Source: Bradyrhizobium sp. SRL28 (GTDB lineage Bacteria > Pseudomonadota > Alphaproteobacteria > Rhizobiales > Xanthobacteraceae). From it: a DNA stretch of 64,000 nt. Positions 56,887 through 64,000 of the stretch are shown here, one piece after another. The stretch lies in NCBI RefSeq assembly GCF_018596315.1, contig NZ_JAHEAG010000003.1, positions 558,001 to 622,000 on the forward strand, read 5' to 3'. The notes under the pieces are model-generated. The model did no database searches. It worked only from the letters and a program-made list of their open reading frames with translations, and had not been told where the DNA came from. The translations under genes and the position numbers were made by a program. Numbering within the stretch: position 1 is the first letter of the stretch; every line of letters starts with the position of its first letter.

Positions 56887-57725
56887 ACGACGCTGCGCTG
56901 CGCCGGATCTGGCTGTGCGCCGACGATTACGGGCTGGCCGATGGCGTCAACCGCGCCATTCGCGATCTGATCTCCCGCGGCCGTCTCAATGCCACTTCGG
57001 TGATGGTGGTTGGCGCAGCGATCGGCCGCGCCGAGGTCGCCGCGTTGCAGGACGTCGTGGCGGCGAGCCCGCGCTGCGCGATCGGCCTGCACGCGACGCT
57101 GACCGCACCGTTTCGTCCGCTGACGATGCACTTTCGGCCGCTCAATGGTGGTCTGTTCCTGCCGTTTCCGACCATGCTGCGATCGGGGCTGTTGCGGCGG
57201 CTCGATCCGGGACTGATCGAGGACGAGATGCTCGCCCAGCTCGCGGCCTTCAAGGCACTGTTCGGCCGTGCGCCCGCTTTCGTCGACGGCCACCAGCATG
57301 CGCAACTCTTTCCGCAGGTGCGCGACGCCTTCCTTCGCGCGGTGAAGGAAGCTGCCCCCGGCGCCTGGGTCCGCCAGGGCGGACGCCTCAAGCCGCTGGC
57401 CGGGCTGCTCGGCGCCCCGAAGGCGCTGGTGCTCGACGTTCTCAGCGCGCAATTCCGCAAGCGCGCCGCCCGTGCCGACATCCCGTTCAATCCCGCCTTC
57501 GCCGGCGCCTATGATTTTTCGCAAGCGCCCGATTTCGGCGTGCTGATGGGTGAGTTCCTTGAAGGATTGCCGGAAGGCGGGCTCGTGATGTGCCACCCTG
57601 GTTTCGTCGACGAAACGCTCAGGAGTCTCGACCCCCTCACCACCCAGCGCGAGGCGGAACACACGTTTCTGGCAGGCGATCGATTCCCGACATTGCTGGC
57701 GGCGAATAAAGTTACATTGAGCTGA
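56883..57725 (+). CDS. YdjC/ChbG-family carbohydrate deacetylase
   Basis: A 280-residue YdjC-fold deacetylase. Metal-site residues appear in WLCADDYGLADGVNRAIRDL, GLHATLTAPFRPL and FVDGHQHAQLFPQVRDAF. MCHPGFVDETLRSLDPLTTQREAE near the end is typical for this family. Family members remove N-acetyl from sugars: ChbG acts on chitobiose, and NaxD of Francisella acts on undecaprenyl-phosphate GalNAc before transfer to lipid A. ATG 56883 overlaps the GT2 stop (ATGA). It is also similar to HpnK, a gene-name used in hopanoid clusters, but no hopanoid genes are nearby. Confidence 0.87.
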   Translation: MNDAALRRIWLCADDYGLADGVNRAIRDLISRGRLNATSVMVVGAAIGRAEVAALQDVVAASPRCAIGLHATLTAPFRPLTMHFRPLNGGLFLPFPTMLRSGLLRRLDPGLIEDEMLAQLAAFKALFGRAPAFVDGHQHAQLFPQVRDAFLRAVKEAAPGAWVRQGGRLKPLAGLLGAPKALVLDVLSAQFRKRAARADIPFNPAFAGAYDFSQAPDFGVLMGEFLEGLPEGGLVMCHPGFVDETLRSLDPLTTQREAEHTFLAGDRFPTLLAANKVTLS

Positions 57726-57854
57726 TAAGACTCGGGTAATCCCGGCGTTTTGTCGCATACCAAAATTTAATTCGGCCACCCACTACTTGCGACACAAAGC
57801 CCGCCCTACATCTTCCCGGCGCGTTGACGACGATCCGACGCGAGGGAGAGGGCC

Positions 57855-58691
57855 ATGACACCGCAAGAACGCCAACTGATTGACGATCTTTTCGACCGGC
57901 TTGCCAAGCTGGAAAGCGCCAAGCGCGATCCCGAGGCGATGTCGGCGATCATGCAGGGCCTGCGCAATGCGCCCAATGCGGTCTATGCGCTGGTGCAAAC
58001 GACGCTGGTGCAGGACGAAGCGCTGAAGCGCGCCGACATGCGCATCCAGGAATTGGAAGCGGGCGCGGGTCAGCAAGCTCAATCCGGCGGCTTCCTCGAT
58101 TCGATGCGCGATGCGATCTTCGGGCAGAACCAGCAACATGGTTCGGTGCCCAACGTTCGCGCGCCCGAGATCGCCGGCGGCAGCCGGCCGGCCTGGAACA
58201 CCGGACAGGTGCTGCAGCAGAACCAGGCGCCCGGGCAATATAATCAGCCCGGACAATACAATCAGCCAGCCTACGCCCAGCCGGGCGCGCAGCAGCAGTC
58301 GCCGTTCGGCGGCGGCGGCTCGTTTCTCGGAACGGCGGCGGCCGCCGCGGTCGGCGTGGTCGGCGGATCGATGCTGGCCGGCAGCCTCCGTTCGATGATG
58401 GGCGGCAGCGGCAACCAGCAAAGCTTCGGCGACACGGCGGGCCATAGCGGTGGAATCGAAGACCGCAGGCCATGGAGCGACCAGTCCGGCGGCAATCTGG
58501 CGCGTGACGCCGGAGTCAACGACATCGGTTCGCGCGGCTCGTCCAGCCAGCGCGCCGACAACAACGATAATGATTCAGGTTCGCGGCAGGGCTTCTTCGA
58601 TCAGGCCTCGCACGACGATGATAACGACATGGATCATGATGGCGACGGCTTCGACGGCGACGATGGCGATGGGGACAGCGATTACGCGTGA
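57855..58691 (+). CDS. DUF2076 protein with Asp-rich C-terminus
   Basis: A 278-residue DUF2076 protein. The conserved N-terminal domain reads MTPQERQLIDDLFDRLAKLE, ALVQTTLVQDEALKRADMRIQELE. Then come a Gln/Pro-rich linker with a GQYNQP repeat, a small Gly/Ala hydrophobic patch (GTAAAAAVGVVGGSMLAGSL), and a terminal 26-residue stretch almost entirely Asp and Gly (DHDGDGFDGDDGDGDSD). The acidic end has spacing reminiscent of calcium-binding DxDxDG loops. DUF2076 proteins have no firm function; envelope localisation is guessed from the hydrophobic patch. A terminator follows. Confidence 0.85.
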   Translation: MTPQERQLIDDLFDRLAKLESAKRDPEAMSAIMQGLRNAPNAVYALVQTTLVQDEALKRADMRIQELEAGAGQQAQSGGFLDSMRDAIFGQNQQHGSVPNVRAPEIAGGSRPAWNTGQVLQQNQAPGQYNQPGQYNQPAYAQPGAQQQSPFGGGGSFLGTAAAAAVGVVGGSMLAGSLRSMMGGSGNQQSFGDTAGHSGGIEDRRPWSDQSGGNLARDAGVNDIGSRGSSSQRADNNDNDSGSRQGFFDQASHDDDNDMDHDGDGFDGDDGDGDSDYA

Positions 58692-58713
58692 TCGGCGTCT
58701 GAGTTGAAAATGA

Positions 58714-58745
58714 GAAACGGCCGCCCGATCGGGCGGCCGTTTTTA
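58714..58745 (+). terminator. Rho-independent terminator after the DUF2076 gene
   Basis: AAACGGCCGCCCGATCGGGC is part of a nearly perfect hairpin (AAACGGCCGCCC/GGGCGGCCGTTT, short loop) followed by T residues, 23 bases after the stop. Confidence 0.92.
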
Positions 58746-58748
58746 TTT

Positions 58749-58835
58749 GTAGCCCGGATGGAGCGAAGCGCAATCCGGGACAGTCGCTCCGCGGTGAGAT
58801 CGCCCCCGGATTTCGCTTCGCTCCATCCGGGCTAC
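58749..58835. repeat. Palindromic repeat, family A copy 2
   Basis: GTAGCCCGGATGGAGCGAAG mirrored by CTTCGCTCCATCCGGGCTAC, the same arms as at 42787-42866 with a different central spacer. It lies between the DUF2076 terminator and the convergent L,D-transpeptidase gene. Confidence 0.92.
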
Positions 58836-58846
58836 GGGTTACCGGC

Positions 58847-59638
58847 TCAGATCACCACGACCCTGGCGCCGACGCCGACGCGGCCGTAGAGATCGATGAC
58901 GTCTTCATTGCGCATCCGGATGCAGCCGGACGACACGTTGGTGCCGATGGTCCAGGGCTCGTTGGAGCCGTGGATGCGATAGAGCGACGAACCCAGATAC
59001 ATCGCGCGCGCGCCGAGCGGATTTTGCGGACCGCCTTCCATGTGCCGCGGCAAATCGGGACGGCGCGCCAGCATTTCCGGCGGCGGCGTCCAGGCCGGCC
59101 ATTCCTTCTTTGCCGAGACCGTCTTGACGCCCGACCAGGTAAAGCCGGGGCGGCCGACGCCGACGCCGTAACGCAGCGCCTTGCCGTCGCCCTGCACCAG
59201 GAACAGGAACTTGTTCGGGGTGTCGATCACGATGGTGCCCGGGCTTTCCCTGCCGTGATACTCGACCACCTGCTTTTCGTATTTCGGATCGAGCCGGTGC
59301 TGCGAGGGGTCGAACGCTTCCTCCTCCTCCCGGCGCATCGACTGCGGATCCATCGGCGGCAGCAACGCACGCCGCCCGCCATATCCGTAATCGGGCTGCG
59401 TCTGATAGGCCGGTTGTTGCTGATAGCGCCCGCCCTGCGGCGCATCGCCGAACAGGAATTCGATGAAGCCGCCCCCCATCCTGGAGCGTTCGGCAGAAGC
59501 CATGCGCACCGGCGCCGGCTCTCGGGCGTAGATCACAGTGGGTTCGGCAGTGGACGAGGCGTCGATCGCAAGAGCCTCACTGGCGAAGCAAAGGCAGGAC
59601 GCGCTCGCGAGGAGCGCAAGGGAGATTTTTCCGGACAT
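58847..59638 (-). CDS. L,D-transpeptidase (YkuD family)
   Basis: A 263-residue exported L,D-transpeptidase, which forms 3-3 peptidoglycan crosslinks or anchors proteins to the wall. A signal peptide (SLALLASASCLCFASEALA) is followed by a low-complexity Gln/Pro/Tyr linker. The YkuD catalytic domain runs from about residue 130: GTIVIDTPNKFLFLVQ, then YRIHGSNEPWTIG and the nucleophile motif NVSSGCIRMRNED with catalytic Cys. Such enzymes are numerous in Bradyrhizobium; the role of this copy is not separable by sequence. It is convergent with the DUF2076 gene. Confidence 0.92.
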   Translation of the reverse strand: MSGKISLALLASASCLCFASEALAIDASSTAEPTVIYAREPAPVRMASAERSRMGGGFIEFLFGDAPQGGRYQQQPAYQTQPDYGYGGRRALLPPMDPQSMRREEEEAFDPSQHRLDPKYEKQVVEYHGRESPGTIVIDTPNKFLFLVQGDGKALRYGVGVGRPGFTWSGVKTVSAKKEWPAWTPPPEMLARRPDLPRHMEGGPQNPLGARAMYLGSSLYRIHGSNEPWTIGTNVSSGCIRMRNEDVIDLYGRVGVGARVVVI

Positions 59639-59942
59639 CGACGTACTCTGTACTGTTCGTCACTGCGGGTTGGCGGCGGCGCGACGAACGCCGCGGCATG
59701 CGATCAATACAAATCAAAACCTAATCGGTTTGGTAAACAGATCAGCCGTTTCGATTCACCATTTCGGCAATCGCGCGCGGATTTACCCGGTAGCGTTTAT
59801 TTTGCATGAACGCGCTGCCCTCATGGTTAATCGTTGGTGTGCGGCCGCAGGCAATCCGCCGACACGCGATGTTCCGGCGTGAACCTCACGTTAAATGGCA
59901 TCGGTCTAAAACACACGCGAAGTGAAGGGGTGGGAAAAACTC
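59639..59942. other. Divergent intergenic region between the L,D-transpeptidase and cheZ-like genes
   Basis: 304 bases without a supported gene. The middle (59700-59830) is A+T-richer than the surroundings and should contain the two promoters. I recognised no specific operator. Confidence 0.4.
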
Positions 59943-60719
59943 ATGTCGGTAAATCGCAAACGTTTTCGTATCGAACAAGCCCTTCTGGGCGACGCGCCTA
60001 TTGTCATGCCTGCCGTCGAAGGCGGAGAAATCGGCCCGATGCATCGTGAGATCATGGCCGAGCTGCGCGCGATCCGCACACAGATGGCCGGCTTCGGTCA
60101 CGCCCGCGACGGTTCGACTGTCGCCACGGATATCACGCGCGAGACCGCCGACGCCCACGCGTTGCTGGAAACCTACCGCGCCCAGATCGAGCAGTGCGCG
60201 AAGCTGAAAGTCGAGCTCGATCTCATTCACGACGCCATCAACCGCACCAAGCGCGAAATCGCTACCCTGCACGGCAACAGCTTTGACGGCCAGGAAATGG
60301 CCAAGGTCAATGGCGAGCTCGGCGCCGTCGTTGGCGGCACAGAACAGGCCACCCAGCAGATTCTCGAGGCCGTCGAGGCGATCGACCAGGCCGCCACCGC
60401 ATTGTCCAAGAACATCTCGCCCGACCAGCAGAAGCTGCTCAGCGAGGAAATCCAGGAACGCGTCGTCGCGATCTTCGAGGCCTGCAATTTCCAGGACTTG
60501 ACGGGCCAGCGCATCAGCAAGGTGATGCAGACGATGAAATTCATCGAAAAGCACATCATCGAGATGATGGAAATCTGGGGTGGCGTCGATGCCATCAAGG
60601 CGCACGCGCCGCCGATCGTCGATACGCGCGAAGGAGACGCCAAGCTGCTGAACGGCCCGAAGCTGGACGGCGACGACGGTCACGCCTCGCAGAACGACAT
60701 CGACGCCCTGTTCGATTGA
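59943..60719 (+). CDS. CheZ-like protein phosphatase
   Basis: A 258-residue, almost wholly helical protein. The motif ACNFQDLTGQRISKVMQTMKFIE matches the active site of CheZ, the CheY-P phosphatase, including the catalytic Asp and Gln (DLTGQ). The long hairpin from about residue 70 to 200 fits CheZ topology. The last residues, ASQNDIDALFD, resemble both the CheY-binding tail of CheZ and the N-terminal CheY-binding peptide of FliM. ATG 59943 is taken over the in-frame start seven codons upstream, as the domain begins later. The receiver gene at 10919-11314 is a possible substrate. Confidence 0.82.
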   Translation: MSVNRKRFRIEQALLGDAPIVMPAVEGGEIGPMHREIMAELRAIRTQMAGFGHARDGSTVATDITRETADAHALLETYRAQIEQCAKLKVELDLIHDAINRTKREIATLHGNSFDGQEMAKVNGELGAVVGGTEQATQQILEAVEAIDQAATALSKNISPDQQKLLSEEIQERVVAIFEACNFQDLTGQRISKVMQTMKFIEKHIIEMMEIWGGVDAIKAHAPPIVDTREGDAKLLNGPKLDGDDGHASQNDIDALFD

Positions 60720-60742
60720 TCGGACTGGTTAACGCTGACTAA

Positions 60743-60775
60743 ACAAAACGCCGGCTCGACGCCGGCGTTTTTTGT
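60743..60775 (+). terminator. Rho-independent terminator after the cheZ-like gene
   Basis: AAAACGCCGGC-TCGAC-GCCGGCGTTTT hairpin followed by further T residues, about 25 bases after the stop. Confidence 0.93.
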
Positions 60776-60793
60776 TTACTCCGCCTCATCCTC

Positions 60794-60955
60794 CACTGTC
60801 ATCGTCCGCCTTGTGCGCAATTGCGCACTGGAGCGGACGATCCAGTATTCCAGAGACGTCAGTAATTCAGCGGAGAAGCCGCGGCGTACTGGATGCCCCG
60901 ACGGAGCCTGTCATCGGGCTCGCCGAAGGCGAGACCCGGTGGCGGGGCATGACGG
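60794..60955. repeat. Palindromic repeat, family C copy 3
   Basis: CACTGTCATCGTCCGCCTTG, GCGCAATTGCGCAC, ATCCAGTATTCCAGAGACGT and CGCGGCGTACTGGATGCCCC share modules with 35885-35989 and 49321-49438. It ends GGGGCATGACGG. Located between the convergent cheZ-like and lipoprotein genes. Confidence 0.85.
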
Positions 60956-60973
60956 CAAGGAATATGGTTTGCC

Positions 60974-61489
60974 TCACGCCCGCGGCGCGCAGCGGACGTA
61001 GACCATATTGCCGTAACGGACCGCGGCATCCTTTTCGATGAAGCGCGTCACCAGCACGCGGCCATCGAACGAGACGATCTCGCGGTCCTGTTCGCCGCCG
61101 GCCGGACCGGCCGGACCGATATAGTTCTTGCCGCTTGGGCTGCCCTTGAGGCGCAGTTCCTGCGGGGTGGCCTGGTCAGCCAGATGCATGACGACGCCGC
61201 CGGAAGTGCCGGCGCTGATCACATAGGGCTGCTTGCATTGCCCGCGCGCCGCCGCTTCGGTGCGGGCGCGGTCATTGGGATTCTGGAACGAGGCGAGGCC
61301 CCAGCGGCCGACGATCTCGTCGGAGCGGATGGTCGCGGGCATTTCGGGCGCAACGCCGGGCTCGGCGTCGGGCGCCGGACTGGACGACAGCGACGGCAGA
61401 CTCATGCTGCTGCACCCCGCCAGCAAGGCCGTCAGCGCCGACGCGATCGCCAGATTGGCAACCGTACGCGCATTACGTGAGCTGATCAT
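60974..61489 (-). CDS. Small outer-membrane or periplasmic lipoprotein of unknown function
   Basis: A 171-residue protein with a lipoprotein signal: hydrophobic core NLAIASALTALLAGC, lipobox LAGC at about residues 23-26, then a Ser/Pro-rich linker. The globular part has EIVGRWGLASFQNPNDRART, CKQPYVISAGTSGGVVMHLAD and SFDGRVLVTRFIEKDAAVRYG. It contains two further cysteines (QCKQPY and VRCAPRA) that could form a disulfide. I recall homologues in Rhizobiales without known function. It is divergent from groES. Confidence 0.78.
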   Translation of the reverse strand: MISSRNARTVANLAIASALTALLAGCSSMSLPSLSSSPAPDAEPGVAPEMPATIRSDEIVGRWGLASFQNPNDRARTEAAARGQCKQPYVISAGTSGGVVMHLADQATPQELRLKGSPSGKNYIGPAGPAGGEQDREIVSFDGRVLVTRFIEKDAAVRYGNMVYVRCAPRA

Positions 61490-61651
61490 CGTATTCCCCC
61501 GAGCAAATCCTTAGGCCGCTCCCGTCAAGCAGCCAACCGTAAAAAGCCTGCCGGAGCAATGACGTCGGTTAAAATTACGCCGCTGCGCCGATTTGGTTTC
61601 CGTGGCAGCATCCTATATTGGCCTCAAGAAGGCTTTAACCCCCTTGTTTGC
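61490..61651. other. Divergent intergenic region upstream of groES
   Basis: Non-coding stretch between the lipoprotein gene and the groES promoter. No gene is supported. The lipoprotein promoter should lie in it, but no clear element is visible. Confidence 0.4.
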
Positions 61652-61680
61652 TTGACAGGATCAGCGCCAAGCCATATTTC
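61652..61680 (+). promoter_or_regulatory. groESL promoter, housekeeping-type and possibly RpoH-readable
   Basis: TTGACA at 61652-61657 and TATTTC at 61675-61680 are 17 bases apart. The same stretch reads CTTGA...CCATAT, close to the alphaproteobacterial heat-shock (RpoH) pattern CTTG-N17-CYTATnT. It lies just upstream of the CIRCE element and about 150 bases before groES. Confidence 0.65.
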
Positions 61681-61692
61681 CCGGCCCCACGT

Positions 61693-61719
61693 TTAGCACT
61701 CAAATACGAAGATTGCTAA
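61693..61719 (+). promoter_or_regulatory. CIRCE operator for HrcA
   Basis: TTAGCACTC, nine bases, then GATTGCTAA. The consensus is TTAGCACTC-N9-GAGTGCTAA, so there is one mismatch in the right arm. It sits about 13 bases after the -10 element of the groESL promoter, the usual position for HrcA repression released by heat. Confidence 0.9.
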
Positions 61720-61830
61720 GGGTCGTGCTGTCCCGCCCCGGGCCGGCGTCGAATAGCCGGCATTCCCAGCCATTCTCGATGGCACAGACCTGAAACCACG
61801 CCTTCCAACGGAACTTCAAGAGGAGACGTC

Positions 61831-62127
61831 ATGGCCAAATCCAAATTCCGCCCGCTGCACGACCGCGTCGTGGTCAAGCGCATCGATGCCGAAGAGAAGA
61901 CCAAGGGCGGCATCATCATTCCGGACAGCGCCAAGGAAAAGCCGTCGCAGGGCGAAGTCACCGCTGTCGGCCCGGGCGGCCGCGACGAGGCCGGCAAGCT
62001 GATTCCGATCGACCTCAAGGTCGGCGACCGCGTGCTGTTCGGCAAATGGTCGGGCACCGAGGTCAAGCTCGACGGCGAGGAACTCCTCATCATGAAGGAG
62101 TCCGACATCATGGGCGTGCTGACGTAA
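61831..62127 (+). CDS. groES: Co-chaperonin GroES
   Basis: The 98-residue GroES (Cpn10) forms the heptameric lid of GroEL. Typical parts are [23 protein letters not shown] (start of the fold and mobile loop, [15 protein letters not shown]), [21 protein letters not shown] and the end [17 protein letters not shown] precedes the ATG. It is preceded by a CIRCE operator and followed after 183 bases by groEL; a palindromic repeat fills most of that gap. Confidence 0.98.
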   Translation: MAKSKFRPLHDRVVVKRIDAEEKTKGGIIIPDSAKEKPSQGEVTAVGPGGRDEAGKLIPIDLKVGDRVLFGKWSGTEVKLDGEELLIMKESDIMGVLT

Positions 62128-62145
62128 GCCACCGCGCAAACCAGT

Positions 62146-62259
62146 CGTCATGCCCGGGCAAAAGCGCGAAGCGCGTCTTCGCGCTAGATGACCCGGGCAT
62201 CCTTCTTCGGAAGAGTCTTACTCAGGCGATGGATTGCCGGGTCAAGCCCGGCAATGACG
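62146..62259. repeat. Palindromic repeat, family E, between groES and groEL
   Basis: CGTCATGCCCGGGCAAAAGC with GATGACCCGGGCATCC at the left half, and GATTGCCGGGTCAAGCCCGG followed by CAATGACGAG at the right. This is the same kind of composite hairpin as at 10778-10883. It lies inside the groESL operon, 18 bases after the groES stop and about 50 before groEL. Confidence 0.85.
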
Positions 62260-62265
62260 AGCTAA

Positions 62266-63957
<1,692 letters not shown>

Positions 63958-64000
63958 GCCCAGCCCATCCTCACGCAAGCAGATCGAAGGCCGCCTCCGG

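Overview
The window is high-G+C chromosomal DNA from an alphaproteobacterium, most likely Bradyrhizobium or a close relative in the Nitrobacteraceae. The evidence is gene content and order: lpxK-waaA-acyltransferase-DUF4170-cysQ-pmbA, hisZ-hisG, an ileS-lspA-M16 pair cluster and pgsA-moaD-moaE-prmB. It also carries many palindromic repeats of kinds I recognise from that group. Genus assignment is inference from memory, not a database result.

Layout. 1-13 kb: end of an outer-membrane barrel gene, uvrC, pgsA-moaDE-prmB, an omega-aminotransferase, a holin-like/YihY membrane pair, a TipF-like degenerate EAL protein, a HAD phosphatase, cheY, ribF and a sugar acetyltransferase. 13-14 kb: a RES/Xre toxin-antitoxin pair. 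14-22 kb: ileS with a histone-like tail, lspA, an exported protein and an active/inactive M16 peptidase pair. 22-25 kb: an orphan solute-binding protein and hydrolase divergent from a MarR regulator, then arfB. 25-30 kb: an ECF sigma factor overlapping a DUF2892 membrane protein, a small secreted protein and a cytochrome c/VOC/Tat subunit/GMC dehydrogenase operon. 30-43 kb: RHH protein, mutL, rluB-rsmD, tadA, a fluoroacetate-dehalogenase-type hydrolase divergent from an acyl-CoA dehydrogenase, purD, xseA, a dienelactone-hydrolase-like protein and DUF2093. 42.8-48.4 kb: the lipid A/core cluster with cysQ and pmbA. 48.6-51 kb: DUF6101 and a repeat-rich, lower-G+C island. 51-58 kb: ubiA, rsmE, hisZG, a polyprenyl-phosphate glycosyltransferase with a YdjC deacetylase, and DUF2076. 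58.8-64 kb: L,D-transpeptidase, a CheZ-like phosphatase, a lipoprotein and groES-groEL behind a CIRCE operator.

Most genes are housekeeping: DNA repair, translation, tRNA/rRNA modification, purine, histidine, molybdopterin and ubiquinone synthesis, LPS assembly and protein folding. The accessory parts are the toxin-antitoxin pair, the MarR-controlled hydrolase/binding-protein pair, the sigma/DUF2892 pair, the GMC dehydrogenase operon and the 49-51 kb island. At least six families of dispersed palindromic repeats sit between genes. Three gene 3' ends (ECF sigma, rsmD, lpxK) run into them, and one repeat separates groES from groEL.

I saw no rRNA or tRNA genes, CRISPR array, prophage or intact insertion sequence. 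I do not see an obviously new multi-gene defence or mobile system. The most original features are the lysine-rich tail on IleS, the repeat-expanded DUF2892 protein overlapping an ECF sigma gene, a CheZ-like protein ending in a FliM-like peptide, the GT2/YdjC pair resembling Francisella FlmF2/NaxD, and the four-gene dehydrogenase operon.
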